DNA of 38,288 nucleotides from the NCBI GenBank assembly GCA_023445445.1, contig JAEXLD010000034.1, forward strand, positions 1 to 38,288, given 5' to 3'. The notes under the pieces were generated by a model. It saw only the letters and a list, made by a program, of their open reading frames with translations. It was not told the DNA's origin and did no database searches. The stretch is from Bacillota bacterium (lineage in GTDB: Bacteria > Bacillota > Clostridia > Clostridiales > Clostridiaceae). The translations under genes and the position numbers were made by a program. Each line of letters starts with the position of its first letter. Position 1 is the stretch's first letter. Positions 15,596-22,997 of the stretch are shown one piece after another.

Positions 15596-17083
15596 ATGAG
15601 TAAGGTTTATATTATTGGTACAGGACCAGGAGATGAAGAATTATTAACTTTAAAGGCAGTAGAAGCTTTAAAAAAATGTACAGCAGTTTTATATGATAGA
15701 TTAGTTTCAAATAACATATTAAATTATCTAAATGAAGATTGTGAAATATATTATTGTGGAAAAGAACCAGGAGCTCATTATAAAACTCAAGAGGAAATTA
15801 ATGAATCTTTAATTGAATTAGCTAAAAAAGGTCATGTAGTTGGAAGAATAAAGGGTGGAGATCCCTATGTTTTTGGAAGAGGCGGAGAGGAAGTTTTAGC
15901 TTTAATAGATGAAAATATAGATTTTGAAGTTATTCCAGGTGTTACATCTCCTATAGCTGTTTTAAATTATGCAGGTATTCCAATTACTCAAAGAGGAATG
16001 GCACAAAGCTTTCATATAATTACAGGTATGACTGCAGGAGTACAAAATATTAATTGGGAGGCAGTTGCAAAGGAAAAAGGAACCCTAGTTTTTATGATGG
16101 GGCTTAGTAACCTTAATGAAATAATAGAAAACTTAATAAATAATGGTAAAGATAAAAATACAAGTGTAGCAGTAGTAATGAGAGGAACTTCTTCTAAACA
16201 AAAGAAAGTAATAGGAACATTAATAGACATAGAAGAAAAGGTTAAAGAAGCTAAATTAAAATCTCCATGCATAATAGCTGTAGGAGAAGTAATTACCTTA
16301 AATGATAAACTTAATTGGTATGAAAAAAAACCTCTTTTTGGATTAAATATTTGTGTAACAAGATCAAGAGAGCAATCATCTAATTTAAAAAGAAAGTTAA
16401 GAGAATTAGGGGCAGAAGTTACAGAAATTAATTCAATAAAAATCCAATCAACTAATGAAAATTTAAATGAAGTAAAGGATAAGCTTTCTAGTTATCACCA
16501 TATTATATTAACTTCTGTTAATGGAGTGAATATATTCTTTGATTATTTAATAGAAAATAAAATAGATTTAAGAGAAATAAAAGCAAAGTTTTCTGTAGTT
16601 GGAAAAGCTACCAAGAAAGCTCTTAATGAAAGAGGAATTCAAGCCTTTATTATGGGAAGAGAGTTTGTTGGAGAAGGATTATTTAAGGAATTAAAGCCAT
16701 ACCTAGTAAAGGGTGAAAAAGTTTTACTTCCATGTTCTTCAGAAAGCAGAAGTTATTTAAAAGATGAAATTGAAAAATTAGGTCTAACTGTTGATAGAAT
16801 TCATACCTATAACACTGTTTGTGGAAATGTAAAAAATGAGAAAGCCTTTGAAGAGGTTGACTTTATTTTATTTACTAGTCCAAGTACGGTAAATAATATG
16901 ATAAGCTTATTTGGAGTTCATAAACTTGAAGAAAAATATAATATAGCTATAGGACCACAAACTTTTAAGGCTTTAAAAGAAAATGGGCTTAATGGATATA
17001 CTTGCAGAAAACATTCTGAAGATGGATTCTTAGAAGAAATAGTAGAAATATATAAAGCAAAAAAAGAAAGTAAAGGTGAATAA
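15596..17083 (+). CDS. cobA/hemD: Fused uroporphyrinogen-III C-methyltransferase / uroporphyrinogen-III synthase
   Basis: A 495-residue fusion. Residues 1-245 are the SAM-dependent methyltransferase (GTGPGDEELLTLKAVEAL at about 8-25, GRIKGGDPYVFGRGGEE at about 83-99, GVTSPIAVLNYAGIPITQRG at about 119-138), which makes precorrin-2. Residues 250-495 are the HemD synthase (VTRSREQSSNLKRKLRELGAEV near 260, FTSPSTVNNM near 430), which closes hydroxymethylbilane to uroporphyrinogen III. Fusing the two steps channels the branch-point product into siroheme and corrinoids. This arrangement is common in clostridia. It starts 4 bp after hemC. Confidence 0.95.
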   Translation: MSKVYIIGTGPGDEELLTLKAVEALKKCTAVLYDRLVSNNILNYLNEDCEIYYCGKEPGAHYKTQEEINESLIELAKKGHVVGRIKGGDPYVFGRGGEEVLALIDENIDFEVIPGVTSPIAVLNYAGIPITQRGMAQSFHIITGMTAGVQNINWEAVAKEKGTLVFMMGLSNLNEIIENLINNGKDKNTSVAVVMRGTSSKQKKVIGTLIDIEEKVKEAKLKSPCIIAVGEVITLNDKLNWYEKKPLFGLNICVTRSREQSSNLKRKLRELGAEVTEINSIKIQSTNENLNEVKDKLSSYHHIILTSVNGVNIFFDYLIENKIDLREIKAKFSVVGKATKKALNERGIQAFIMGREFVGEGLFKELKPYLVKGEKVLLPCSSESRSYLKDEIEKLGLTVDRIHTYNTVCGNVKNEKAFEEVDFILFTSPSTVNNMISLFGVHKLEEKYNIAIGPQTFKALKENGLNGYTCRKHSEDGFLEEIVEIYKAKKESKGE

Positions 17084-17084
17084 A

Positions 17085-18053
17085 ATGATTAATAGGGGAA
17101 GAAGATTAAGAGCAACAACTGCTATTAGAGATTTAGTAAGAGAAAACACATTAAGTTCAAATGATTTCATTTTTCCTATTTTTGTTGTTGAAGGTGATAA
17201 TAAAAAAGAAGAAATATCATCTATGAAAGGAAATTACCATTGGTCTATTGATAGACTTCCGGAAATAATTAAGGAAGTGGAAGAAAATAATATAAAAGGT
17301 ATAATTTTATTTGGTATACCAAATCACAAGGATGATTGTGGATCAGAAAGCTATAATGATAATGGAATTGTTCAACAAGCAATAAGAAAAGTAAGAGAAA
17401 TTTCTAAAGACTTATATATAATTGCTGATGTTTGTATGTGTCAATATACTAGTCATGGGCATTGTGGAATATTAAATGGAAATGAAGTTGATAATGATAA
17501 AACTCTAGAAGTATTAGGAAAGATAGCCTTATCCTACGCAAAGGCTGGTGCTAATATGGTAGCACCTTCTGATATGATGGACGGAAGAATTGGATATATA
17601 AGAGAATTATTAGATATAAATAATTATGAAAATGTTGCAATTATGAGCTATGCAGCTAAATATTCTTCAGCCTTTTATGGTCCCTTTAGAGAAGCAGCTC
17701 ATTCAGCACCTCAATTTGGAGATAGAAAAACCTATCAAATGGATCCAGCAAATTCAGAAGAAGCCATAAAGGAAATAGAGTGGGATATTAAAGAAGGTGC
17801 AGACATAATTATGGTTAAGCCAGCAATGTCCTATTTAGATATTATTAGAAGAGCAAAGGAAAAGGTAAATGTTCCTATTTGTGCTTATAATGTAAGTGGC
17901 GAATTTGCTATGGTTAAATCAGCTGCAGAAGCAGGACTTATAAATGAAAAAGCAGTAGCCTTAGAAATGTTACTTTCTATGAAGAGAGCTGGAGCAGATA
18001 TGATAATTACATACTTTGCATTAGATGCAGTAAGATGGCTAAAGGAGAATTAA
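17085..18053 (+). CDS. hemB: Delta-aminolevulinic acid dehydratase (porphobilinogen synthase)
   Basis: Condenses two 5-aminolevulinates to porphobilinogen. A 322-residue HemB. The zinc-type cysteines in DVCMCQYTSHGHCG (about 117-130) show a Zn-dependent enzyme. The two active-site lysines are at about 192 (YAAKYSSAFYGPFREA) and 245 (IMVKPAMSYLD). AYNVSGEFAM and a C-terminal YFALDAVRWL are also typical. The ATG at 17085 lies 1 base after the preceding stop; an in-frame GTG at 17076 would overlap it and is less likely. Confidence 0.95.
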   Translation: MINRGRRLRATTAIRDLVRENTLSSNDFIFPIFVVEGDNKKEEISSMKGNYHWSIDRLPEIIKEVEENNIKGIILFGIPNHKDDCGSESYNDNGIVQQAIRKVREISKDLYIIADVCMCQYTSHGHCGILNGNEVDNDKTLEVLGKIALSYAKAGANMVAPSDMMDGRIGYIRELLDINNYENVAIMSYAAKYSSAFYGPFREAAHSAPQFGDRKTYQMDPANSEEAIKEIEWDIKEGADIIMVKPAMSYLDIIRRAKEKVNVPICAYNVSGEFAMVKSAAEAGLINEKAVALEMLLSMKRAGADMIITYFALDAVRWLKEN

Positions 18054-18054
18054 T

Positions 18055-19332
18055 ATGAGAAATGAAGTAATATTCCATGAATCTAAAAAACATATGCCTG
18101 GTGGAGTTAATTCTCCAGTTAGGTCATATAAAAATATGGGAATGACACCACCAATTATTAAAAGTGGTAAAGGTGCAATAATAGCAGATGAAGAAGGAAA
18201 AGAATATATTGATTTTGTATTAGCTTGGGGGCCTATGATACTAGGACATAGTGATAATGATGTTGTAAATGCTATAAAAAAGACTGCTGAATCAGCAATA
18301 GCCTTTGGAGCACCTACAGAGTTAGAGCTTATTATGGCTAAGTTCTTATGTAAGAATTTAGAGAATATTGAAATGGTAAGAATGGTTAACTCTGGTACAG
18401 AAGCAACAATGAGTGCTATAAAGCTTGCTAGAGGATATACTAAAAAAAATAAAATAATCAAGTTTGCTGGATGTTATCATGGACATTTTGATGGATTCTT
18501 AGTAGAAGCGGGCTCAGGAGTACTAACTAATGGAATTCCAGGTTCTTTAGGAGTACCAGCAGATAGTATAAAAAATACTTTAATTGGAGTCTATAACGAT
18601 AAAGACAGTATAAAGACTTTATTTGATAAATATGGAGAAGATATAGCAGCGGTTATTATAGAACCAGTGGCAGGAAATATGGGAGTAATTAAAGCAGAAG
18701 AAGATTTTATTAATCTTTTAAGAGAACTTTGTGATAATTACGGAGCTTTATTAATTTTTGATGAAGTAATGAGTGGATTTAGAGTTTCTTTTGAAGGCGC
18801 ACAGAAGTTATTTAATGTTAAGCCAGATTTAGTTACCTATGCTAAGATAATTGGAGGAGGACTTCCTTGTGGTGCCTATGGTGGTAAAAAGGAAATAGTG
18901 GAATCTTTAGCTCCTTTAGGAGAAGTTTATCAAGCTGGAACTATGTCAGGTAATCCTATAGTTATGGCTGCTGGGATAGCTACTTTAAACAAAATTAAGG
19001 AACATAAAGAAGAATATTATGAAAAGATAAATTATTTAGGAAAGCTATTAGAAGATGGATTAAGAGAAATATCAAAGGAAAAGGATATACCACTAACTAT
19101 AAATAGAGTAGGTGGAATGCTTACTATTTTCTTTACAGATTTAAAAGAAGTAAAGACTTACGATGATGTTAAAACTTGTAATGAAGATATATTTAAAAAA
19201 TATTTTAAACATATGATTGAAAATGGAATTAATATACCACCATCTCAATATGAAGCATTATTCTTAAGTGTTTCTCATACAGAAGATCATATAAATAAAT
19301 TCTTAGAAGCTTTTAGAAGTTTTAATATATAG
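18055..19332 (+). CDS. hemL: Glutamate-1-semialdehyde 2,1-aminomutase
   Basis: PLP enzyme that moves the amino group of glutamate-1-semialdehyde to give 5-aminolevulinate, the step after HemA. It has 425 residues, the usual length. MPGGVNSPVRSYK lies at the N-terminus, MVNSGTEATMSAIKLARGYT at about 108-127 holds the phosphate, LIFDEVMSGFR (about 232-242) has the PLP-contacting Asp, and the Schiff-base lysine is at about 264 in TYAKIIGGGLP. It begins 1 base after the hemB stop, so the two are tightly coupled. Confidence 0.95.
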   Translation: MRNEVIFHESKKHMPGGVNSPVRSYKNMGMTPPIIKSGKGAIIADEEGKEYIDFVLAWGPMILGHSDNDVVNAIKKTAESAIAFGAPTELELIMAKFLCKNLENIEMVRMVNSGTEATMSAIKLARGYTKKNKIIKFAGCYHGHFDGFLVEAGSGVLTNGIPGSLGVPADSIKNTLIGVYNDKDSIKTLFDKYGEDIAAVIIEPVAGNMGVIKAEEDFINLLRELCDNYGALLIFDEVMSGFRVSFEGAQKLFNVKPDLVTYAKIIGGGLPCGAYGGKKEIVESLAPLGEVYQAGTMSGNPIVMAAGIATLNKIKEHKEEYYEKINYLGKLLEDGLREISKEKDIPLTINRVGGMLTIFFTDLKEVKTYDDVKTCNEDIFKKYFKHMIENGINIPPSQYEALFLSVSHTEDHINKFLEAFRSFNI

Positions 19333-19344
19333 GGTGATGATTTT

Positions 19345-20124
19345 ATGTCAAAAGCAATTATAATAGTTTCCTTTGGAACATCTAATTTAGAGGGATTAAG
19401 AGTAATAGAAAATTTTGAAAATGAAATAAGAGAGTATTTTAATGAAAGATATAAAGTCTGTAAAGCCTTTACTTCTAGCAGTATATCAAATATTTTATTT
19501 AATAAGCATGGGAAAATAGTGCCTAGATTAGAAGAGGCATTATTTAATCTAAGTAATGATGGATATAGTGAAGTATATATACAACCTCTTCATATAATTG
19601 AAGGTAGTGAATACTTATCTATACTAAAAATTATCAAAGAATATAGTTACTCGTTTTCAAAATTAACCTTGGGGAAGGTTATTATGGGTAATAATAAAGA
19701 AGAACTTATAAAGGGTTGTAATTTAATAGTTGATTCCATGGAAAAAGAATTAAATAAAGATAAAAACTTAGTTTTAGTAGGGCATGGATCAAGAACTATA
19801 GATGTAGAAAGTTATAATTACTTAAAACACGCTTTTATAGAAAAAGGATTTAAAAGAGTTTTCTTAGGAACTTTAGAAGGTGAAAATAAAAAAGATAATA
19901 TACTAAAGGAGCTATTAAGCAATAAGATAGAAGAGGTTTCAATAGTACCAATACTTATGCTTCCAGGAAATCATATAATTAAAGATATTTTTGGGAAAAG
20001 TGATTCATGGGAAAGTTTATTTATTGAAAATAATATAAAGGTAAACCAAGTAAAAAAATCATTATTAGAGTATTCTATTATAAAAGAGTTTTATTTAAAT
20101 TTAATAAGTAGCAATATTAGGTAA
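19345..20124 (+). CDS. cbiK: CbiK-type sirohydrochlorin chelatase
   Basis: Inserts a divalent metal into sirohydrochlorin. A 259-residue class II chelatase of the CbiK type: N-terminal IIIVSFGTSNLEG, then QPLHIIEGSEY, the first metal-binding histidine in LVGHGSRTID (about 147), and the second in MLPGNHIIKDI (about 209). CbiK is classically a cobaltochelatase for anaerobic cobalamin synthesis. Here no other cobalamin gene is present, and the cluster is linked to siroheme-dependent AsrC, so iron insertion to make siroheme is the more likely job. It is the last gene of the hemA run. Confidence 0.88.
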   Translation: MSKAIIIVSFGTSNLEGLRVIENFENEIREYFNERYKVCKAFTSSSISNILFNKHGKIVPRLEEALFNLSNDGYSEVYIQPLHIIEGSEYLSILKIIKEYSYSFSKLTLGKVIMGNNKEELIKGCNLIVDSMEKELNKDKNLVLVGHGSRTIDVESYNYLKHAFIEKGFKRVFLGTLEGENKKDNILKELLSNKIEEVSIVPILMLPGNHIIKDIFGKSDSWESLFIENNIKVNQVKKSLLEYSIIKEFYLNLISSNIR

Positions 20125-20226
20125 AATAAAGTTTTAATTGCAAAAATTATTTTTTCATTGTAAAATATTTTAGGCGAAAAATTAGTTTTTATATAATAAT
20201 ATTTGGATGAGGTAGTGGGGTGTATC

Positions 20227-21021
20227 ATGTATAGTAAAGAAATTAGTAGTTTAGCCCATTCAGCTGAGGTTAAAAGTAATTTATTAAAAAGAAGTAAATC
20301 TAAGTACATTATAAGTGCAATGCTTGGAAGCTTATTTGTAAGCTTAGGTATAATGCTTATTTATACTATTGGTGGAATAATGCATCATAATGATGTGAAT
20401 ACATATAAAATCCTTATGGGAGTATCCTTTGGAGTTGCTCTTAGTTTAGTTTTAATGGCAGGAGGAGATTTATTTACTAGTAATGCCATGATTATGACTA
20501 TGGGTGCTTTAGAAAAAACTGTAACTTGGATAGATGCAATGAAAATTTGGTTTGCAAGTTGGATTGGTAATATTCTTGGTGGGGTAGTTGGAGCAATATT
20601 ATTTATTAGTGCAGGTTTAGCAGGTGGAAAAAGTGAGTACATAGGAGAATTTATTGTTAGCAATGCATTAGCTAAGATAAATACTCCAGCAGATCAATTA
20701 ATAATAAAAGGAATACTTTGTAACATATTAGTTTGTTTAGCAGTTTGGATGTGCTATAAATTAAAAGAAGAAACAGCTAAGATATTAATGATATTTTGGT
20801 GCTTATTCACTTTTATCACAGCAGGATTTGAACATAGTGTAGCAAATATGAGTTTCTTAGCTATGGGTTATTTAATAGATCCATCTACAATAACTTTAGG
20901 AGGATATGCCTATAACATAATTTTAGTTTCCATTGGTAACTTTATTGGTGGGGTATTATTCTTAGCATTACCATACTACTTCATTACAAGCGGAGAAGAA
21001 GAAATTAAGAATAAAAAATGA
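20227..21021 (+). CDS. Formate/nitrite/hydrosulfide (FNT) family channel
   Basis: A 264-residue membrane protein with six hydrophobic segments and the FNT marks GGDLFTSNAMIM (about 78-89) and FEHSVANMSF (about 200-209, carrying the central pore histidine). FNT channels pass formate, nitrite or hydrosulfide as weak acids. A member next to asrABC in Clostridioides difficile has been described as a hydrosulfide channel. Its place at the end of a sulfite-reduction and siroheme block fits sulfide release or sulfite uptake, but nitrite transport is not excluded. The ATG at 20227 is preferred to a TTG 24 bases upstream. A separate TATAAT lies at about 20192-20197. Confidence 0.85.
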   Translation: MYSKEISSLAHSAEVKSNLLKRSKSKYIISAMLGSLFVSLGIMLIYTIGGIMHHNDVNTYKILMGVSFGVALSLVLMAGGDLFTSNAMIMTMGALEKTVTWIDAMKIWFASWIGNILGGVVGAILFISAGLAGGKSEYIGEFIVSNALAKINTPADQLIIKGILCNILVCLAVWMCYKLKEETAKILMIFWCLFTFITAGFEHSVANMSFLAMGYLIDPSTITLGGYAYNIILVSIGNFIGGVLFLALPYYFITSGEEEIKNKK

Positions 21022-21032
21022 AGAATTAAGGA

Positions 21033-21092
21033 AGAAACTCCTAAAGGAGTTTCGGGAAAATTGTAATTTGGGAACAAATTACTTCAATAATT
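21033..21092. repeat. Two adjacent hairpins downstream of the FNT gene
   Basis: GAAACTCC-TAAA-GGAGTTTC followed by GTAATTTG-GGAA-CAAATTAC. Both are perfect 8-bp stems with 4-base loops, 12 bp apart. Neither has a strong T-run on the plus strand. They may act as terminators or mRNA-end stabilisers for the channel transcript. Confidence 0.6.
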
Positions 21093-21120
21093 CTACATTT
21101 TACATTCTAAATTTTACATT
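21093..21120 (-). repeat. Heptanucleotide array past the ilvE terminator
   Basis: Four uninterrupted seven-base units on the minus strand (AATGTAA, AATTTAG, AATGTAA, AATGTAG), consensus AATKTAR, lying in the sense direction downstream of ilvE. Each unit contains TAA or TAG. It is related in design to the larger arrays near 22.8 and 28.8 kb. Confidence 0.6.
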
Positions 21121-21150
21121 ATAAAAGGAGTTGTCATAGACAACTCCTTT
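21121..21150. terminator. Terminator of ilvE (minus strand)
   Basis: AAAAGGAGTTGTC / GACAACTCCTTTT, a 13-bp stem with a short loop. It is A-rich and T-rich on its two sides, so it can work in both directions between the FNT gene and ilvE. Confidence 0.85.
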
Positions 21151-22173
21151 TTATACTTCAAAAATCCATCCTTCTGGGGCTTCAATATCACCAAGTTGAA
21201 TTCCACAAAGAATTCTATAAAGTTCTTTTATAACTGGACCTACTTCTTTTTCACTATAGAAAACATGTAATTTATCCTTATATTCTATTCCTCCAATTGG
21301 AGTTATAACAGCAGCTGTACCACAAGCACCAGCTTCTTTAAATTCATCTAAATTATCTACATAAACATCTCTTTCATAAACAGGCATATTTAAATAGTCC
21401 CTAGCTATATCCATTAGAGAATATTTAGTTATACTTGGTAAAATTGAAGGGGACTTTGGTGTAATAAATTCATTGTTTTTAGTTATACCAAAGAAATTAG
21501 CAGCACCTACTTCTTCAATTTTAGTATGAGTAGCTGGATCAAGATATATACAATCTGCAAAACCTCTTTCAGCAGCTATTAAATGTGGATGTAGAGAAGC
21601 AGCATAGTTACCACCAACTTTTTGACCTCCTGTTCCATATGGAGCAGCTCTATCATAATCAGCAATCATAAAGTTACATGGTGATAAGCCTTCTTTAAAA
21701 TAAGGACCTACTGGAACTGCAAATACAGAAAATATATATTCAGGGGCAGGTTTAACACCAATATTATCTCCAACTCCTATCATAAATGGTCTTAAATAAA
21801 GTGTTGCTCCAGAGCCATAAGGTGGAACAAAATGTTCATTAGCTTTTACAACTTGTTTACAAGCATCTATAAATTTTTCAACTGGAATTTCAGGCATAAG
21901 AAGTTTTCTTGTACTTTCATTCATTCTATTAGCATTTCTATCAACTCTAAATAATTGAATTTTACCATCTTTTCTTCTATATGCTTTTAGCCCCTCAAAA
22001 CATTGTTGACCATAATGTAAAGCAGTAGATGCTTCACTTATTCTTAGCATATTGTCTTCTGTAAGCTTACCTTCATCCCATTTTCCATTTTTCCAAACTG
22101 ATATATATCTATAATCAGTTTTAATGTAGTTAAAACCAAGGTTACTCCAATCAATATTAACATCATTTTTCAT
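21151..22173 (-). CDS. ilvE: Branched-chain amino acid aminotransferase
   Basis: PLP transaminase for leucine, isoleucine and valine. A 340-residue class IV enzyme of the larger type: STALHYGQQCFEGLKAYRRKDG (about 49-70), LYLRPFMIGVG, and the catalytic lysine in GGQKVGGNYAASL (about 178-190). The C-terminal GTAAVITPIGGI completes the fold. The start is taken at 22173, since GGGAGG between the two in-frame ATGs (22191 and 22173) is its ribosome-binding site. It diverges from ridA, which detoxifies the enamine/imine intermediates that damage this class of enzyme. No T-box or CodY consensus is visible in the spacer. Confidence 0.93.
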   Translation of the reverse strand: MKNDVNIDWSNLGFNYIKTDYRYISVWKNGKWDEGKLTEDNMLRISEASTALHYGQQCFEGLKAYRRKDGKIQLFRVDRNANRMNESTRKLLMPEIPVEKFIDACKQVVKANEHFVPPYGSGATLYLRPFMIGVGDNIGVKPAPEYIFSVFAVPVGPYFKEGLSPCNFMIADYDRAAPYGTGGQKVGGNYAASLHPHLIAAERGFADCIYLDPATHTKIEEVGAANFFGITKNNEFITPKSPSILPSITKYSLMDIARDYLNMPVYERDVYVDNLDEFKEAGACGTAAVITPIGGIEYKDKLHVFYSEKEVGPVIKELYRILCGIQLGDIEAPEGWIFEV

Positions 22174-22352
22174 ATATAAAACCTCCCTCATGGTTTTGAT
22201 ATTATTTTATCATTTGTTGGAATAATAATAAATGATTATAAGTAAAATATGCAAATTATTTCATATTGCAGTTTTTTATAAAAGATTGTATAGTGAAATA
22301 GAGGAAAATATTGTATTTTAAATTATGTGGTATAGAAAGGAAGTGCATTATT

Positions 22353-22730
22353 ATGCAAAAAGAAATTATTTCAACAAGTAATGCTCCCTCAGCAATTGGG
22401 CCTTATTCTCAAGGAATTAAGATAGGTGATATGGTATTTACATCAGGACAAATCCCAGTAAATCCAGCTACAGGAGAAGTTGTTACTGAAATTAAAGCAG
22501 CTACAAAACAATCATTAGAAAATGTTAAAGCAGTTTTAGAAGCAGCTGGTAGTAGTTTAAATAAAGTAGTTAAAGTAGTAGTATTTATAAAAGATATGAA
22601 TGATTTTGCTAAAGTAAATGAAGTTTACGGACAATATTTCACAGAAAATCCACCAGCAAGAAGCTGTATAGAAGTTGCTAGATTACCAAAAGACTGCTTA
22701 ATAGAAATAGAAGCAATAGCAACAGTGTAG
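22353..22730 (+). CDS. ridA: RidA family reactive intermediate/imine deaminase
   Basis: Hydrolyses reactive 2-aminoacrylate and other imines released by PLP enzymes. A 125-residue RidA/YjgF/L-PSP protein with NAPSAIGPYSQGI (about 8-20), FTSGQIPVNPATGE, and the C-terminal PARSCIEVARLPKDCLIEIEAIA, whose Arg binds the carboxylate. The ATG at 22353 has AAGGAAG upstream; an in-frame TTG 42 bases earlier has none. It stands divergent to ilvE, a known target of the stress RidA relieves. Its stop codon opens the largest heptanucleotide array of the window. Confidence 0.93.
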   Translation: MQKEIISTSNAPSAIGPYSQGIKIGDMVFTSGQIPVNPATGEVVTEIKAATKQSLENVKAVLEAAGSSLNKVVKVVVFIKDMNDFAKVNEVYGQYFTENPPARSCIEVARLPKDCLIEIEAIATV

Positions 22731-22870
22731 GTAAGAGGTAATAGAGCAGAGTGAAGAATGAATAGGTAATAGATAATAGTTAAGAGGGAAGAACTAATAG
22801 GTAAGAGTGAATAGTGAATAAGTAATAGGGAAGAGTGAATAGTTAAGAGTTAATTGTTGGAAGATTGTTG
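22731..22870 (+). repeat. Degenerate heptanucleotide array, 20 units in phase
   Basis: From the base after the ridA stop, 140 bp divide into 20 seven-base units without any phase break. Examples are GTAAGAG, GTAATAG, TGAATAG, TTAAGAG and GGAAGAG. In the first 17 units, position 4 is A in all, position 3 is A in 16, position 6 is A in all, and position 7 is G in 14: consensus NKAAKAG. Positions 1, 2 and 5 vary. Most units contain TAA, TGA or TAG. The last three units are decayed. No open reading frame or promoter crosses it. Confidence 0.85.
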
Positions 22871-22894
22871 ATAAAAGCTAATTTTTATCAAGCA
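22871..22894. terminator. Weak hairpin between two heptad arrays
   Basis: GATAAAA-GCTAAT-TTTTATC, a 7-bp stem with a 6-base loop. It lies between the plus-strand and minus-strand heptad arrays of two convergent genes and may terminate either transcript. Confidence 0.35.
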
Positions 22895-22938
22895 CATTTT
22901 TATTTTATTAATGGTTTTTCCAAGCAAAACAACCAAAT

Positions 22939-22997
22939 CTCTTACTTCTTACCTTTTCACTATTACTTAAAAGAACTTCTTACCTTTTCACTATTAC
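22939..22997 (-). repeat. Heptanucleotide array at the end of the TIGR03915-family gene, with a 31-bp duplication
   Basis: Read on the minus strand, units GTAATAG, TGAAAAG, GTAAGAA occur (22997-22977), then a 10-base interruption, then the same three plus GTAAGAG (22966-22939). The stop codon TAA of the gene is inside the first unit. The two copies are 31 bp apart and identical over at least 24 bases. The units match the NKAAKAR consensus of the array after ridA but run in the opposite direction, again in the sense of the upstream gene. Confidence 0.8.

Noticed and set aside
18039..18461. 140-codon minus-strand open frame inside hemL
   Set aside because: It lies fully antisense to hemL, which has all family motifs; its composition is that of a reverse-frame shadow and it has no ribosome-binding site.
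22192..22352. CodY box or T-box controlling ilvE
   Set aside because: No sequence with fewer than four mismatches to the CodY consensus, and no T-box elements in this short divergent spacer.
22731..22997. CRISPR array
   Set aside because: The repeats are 7-base degenerate units without spacers, and no cas genes are near.
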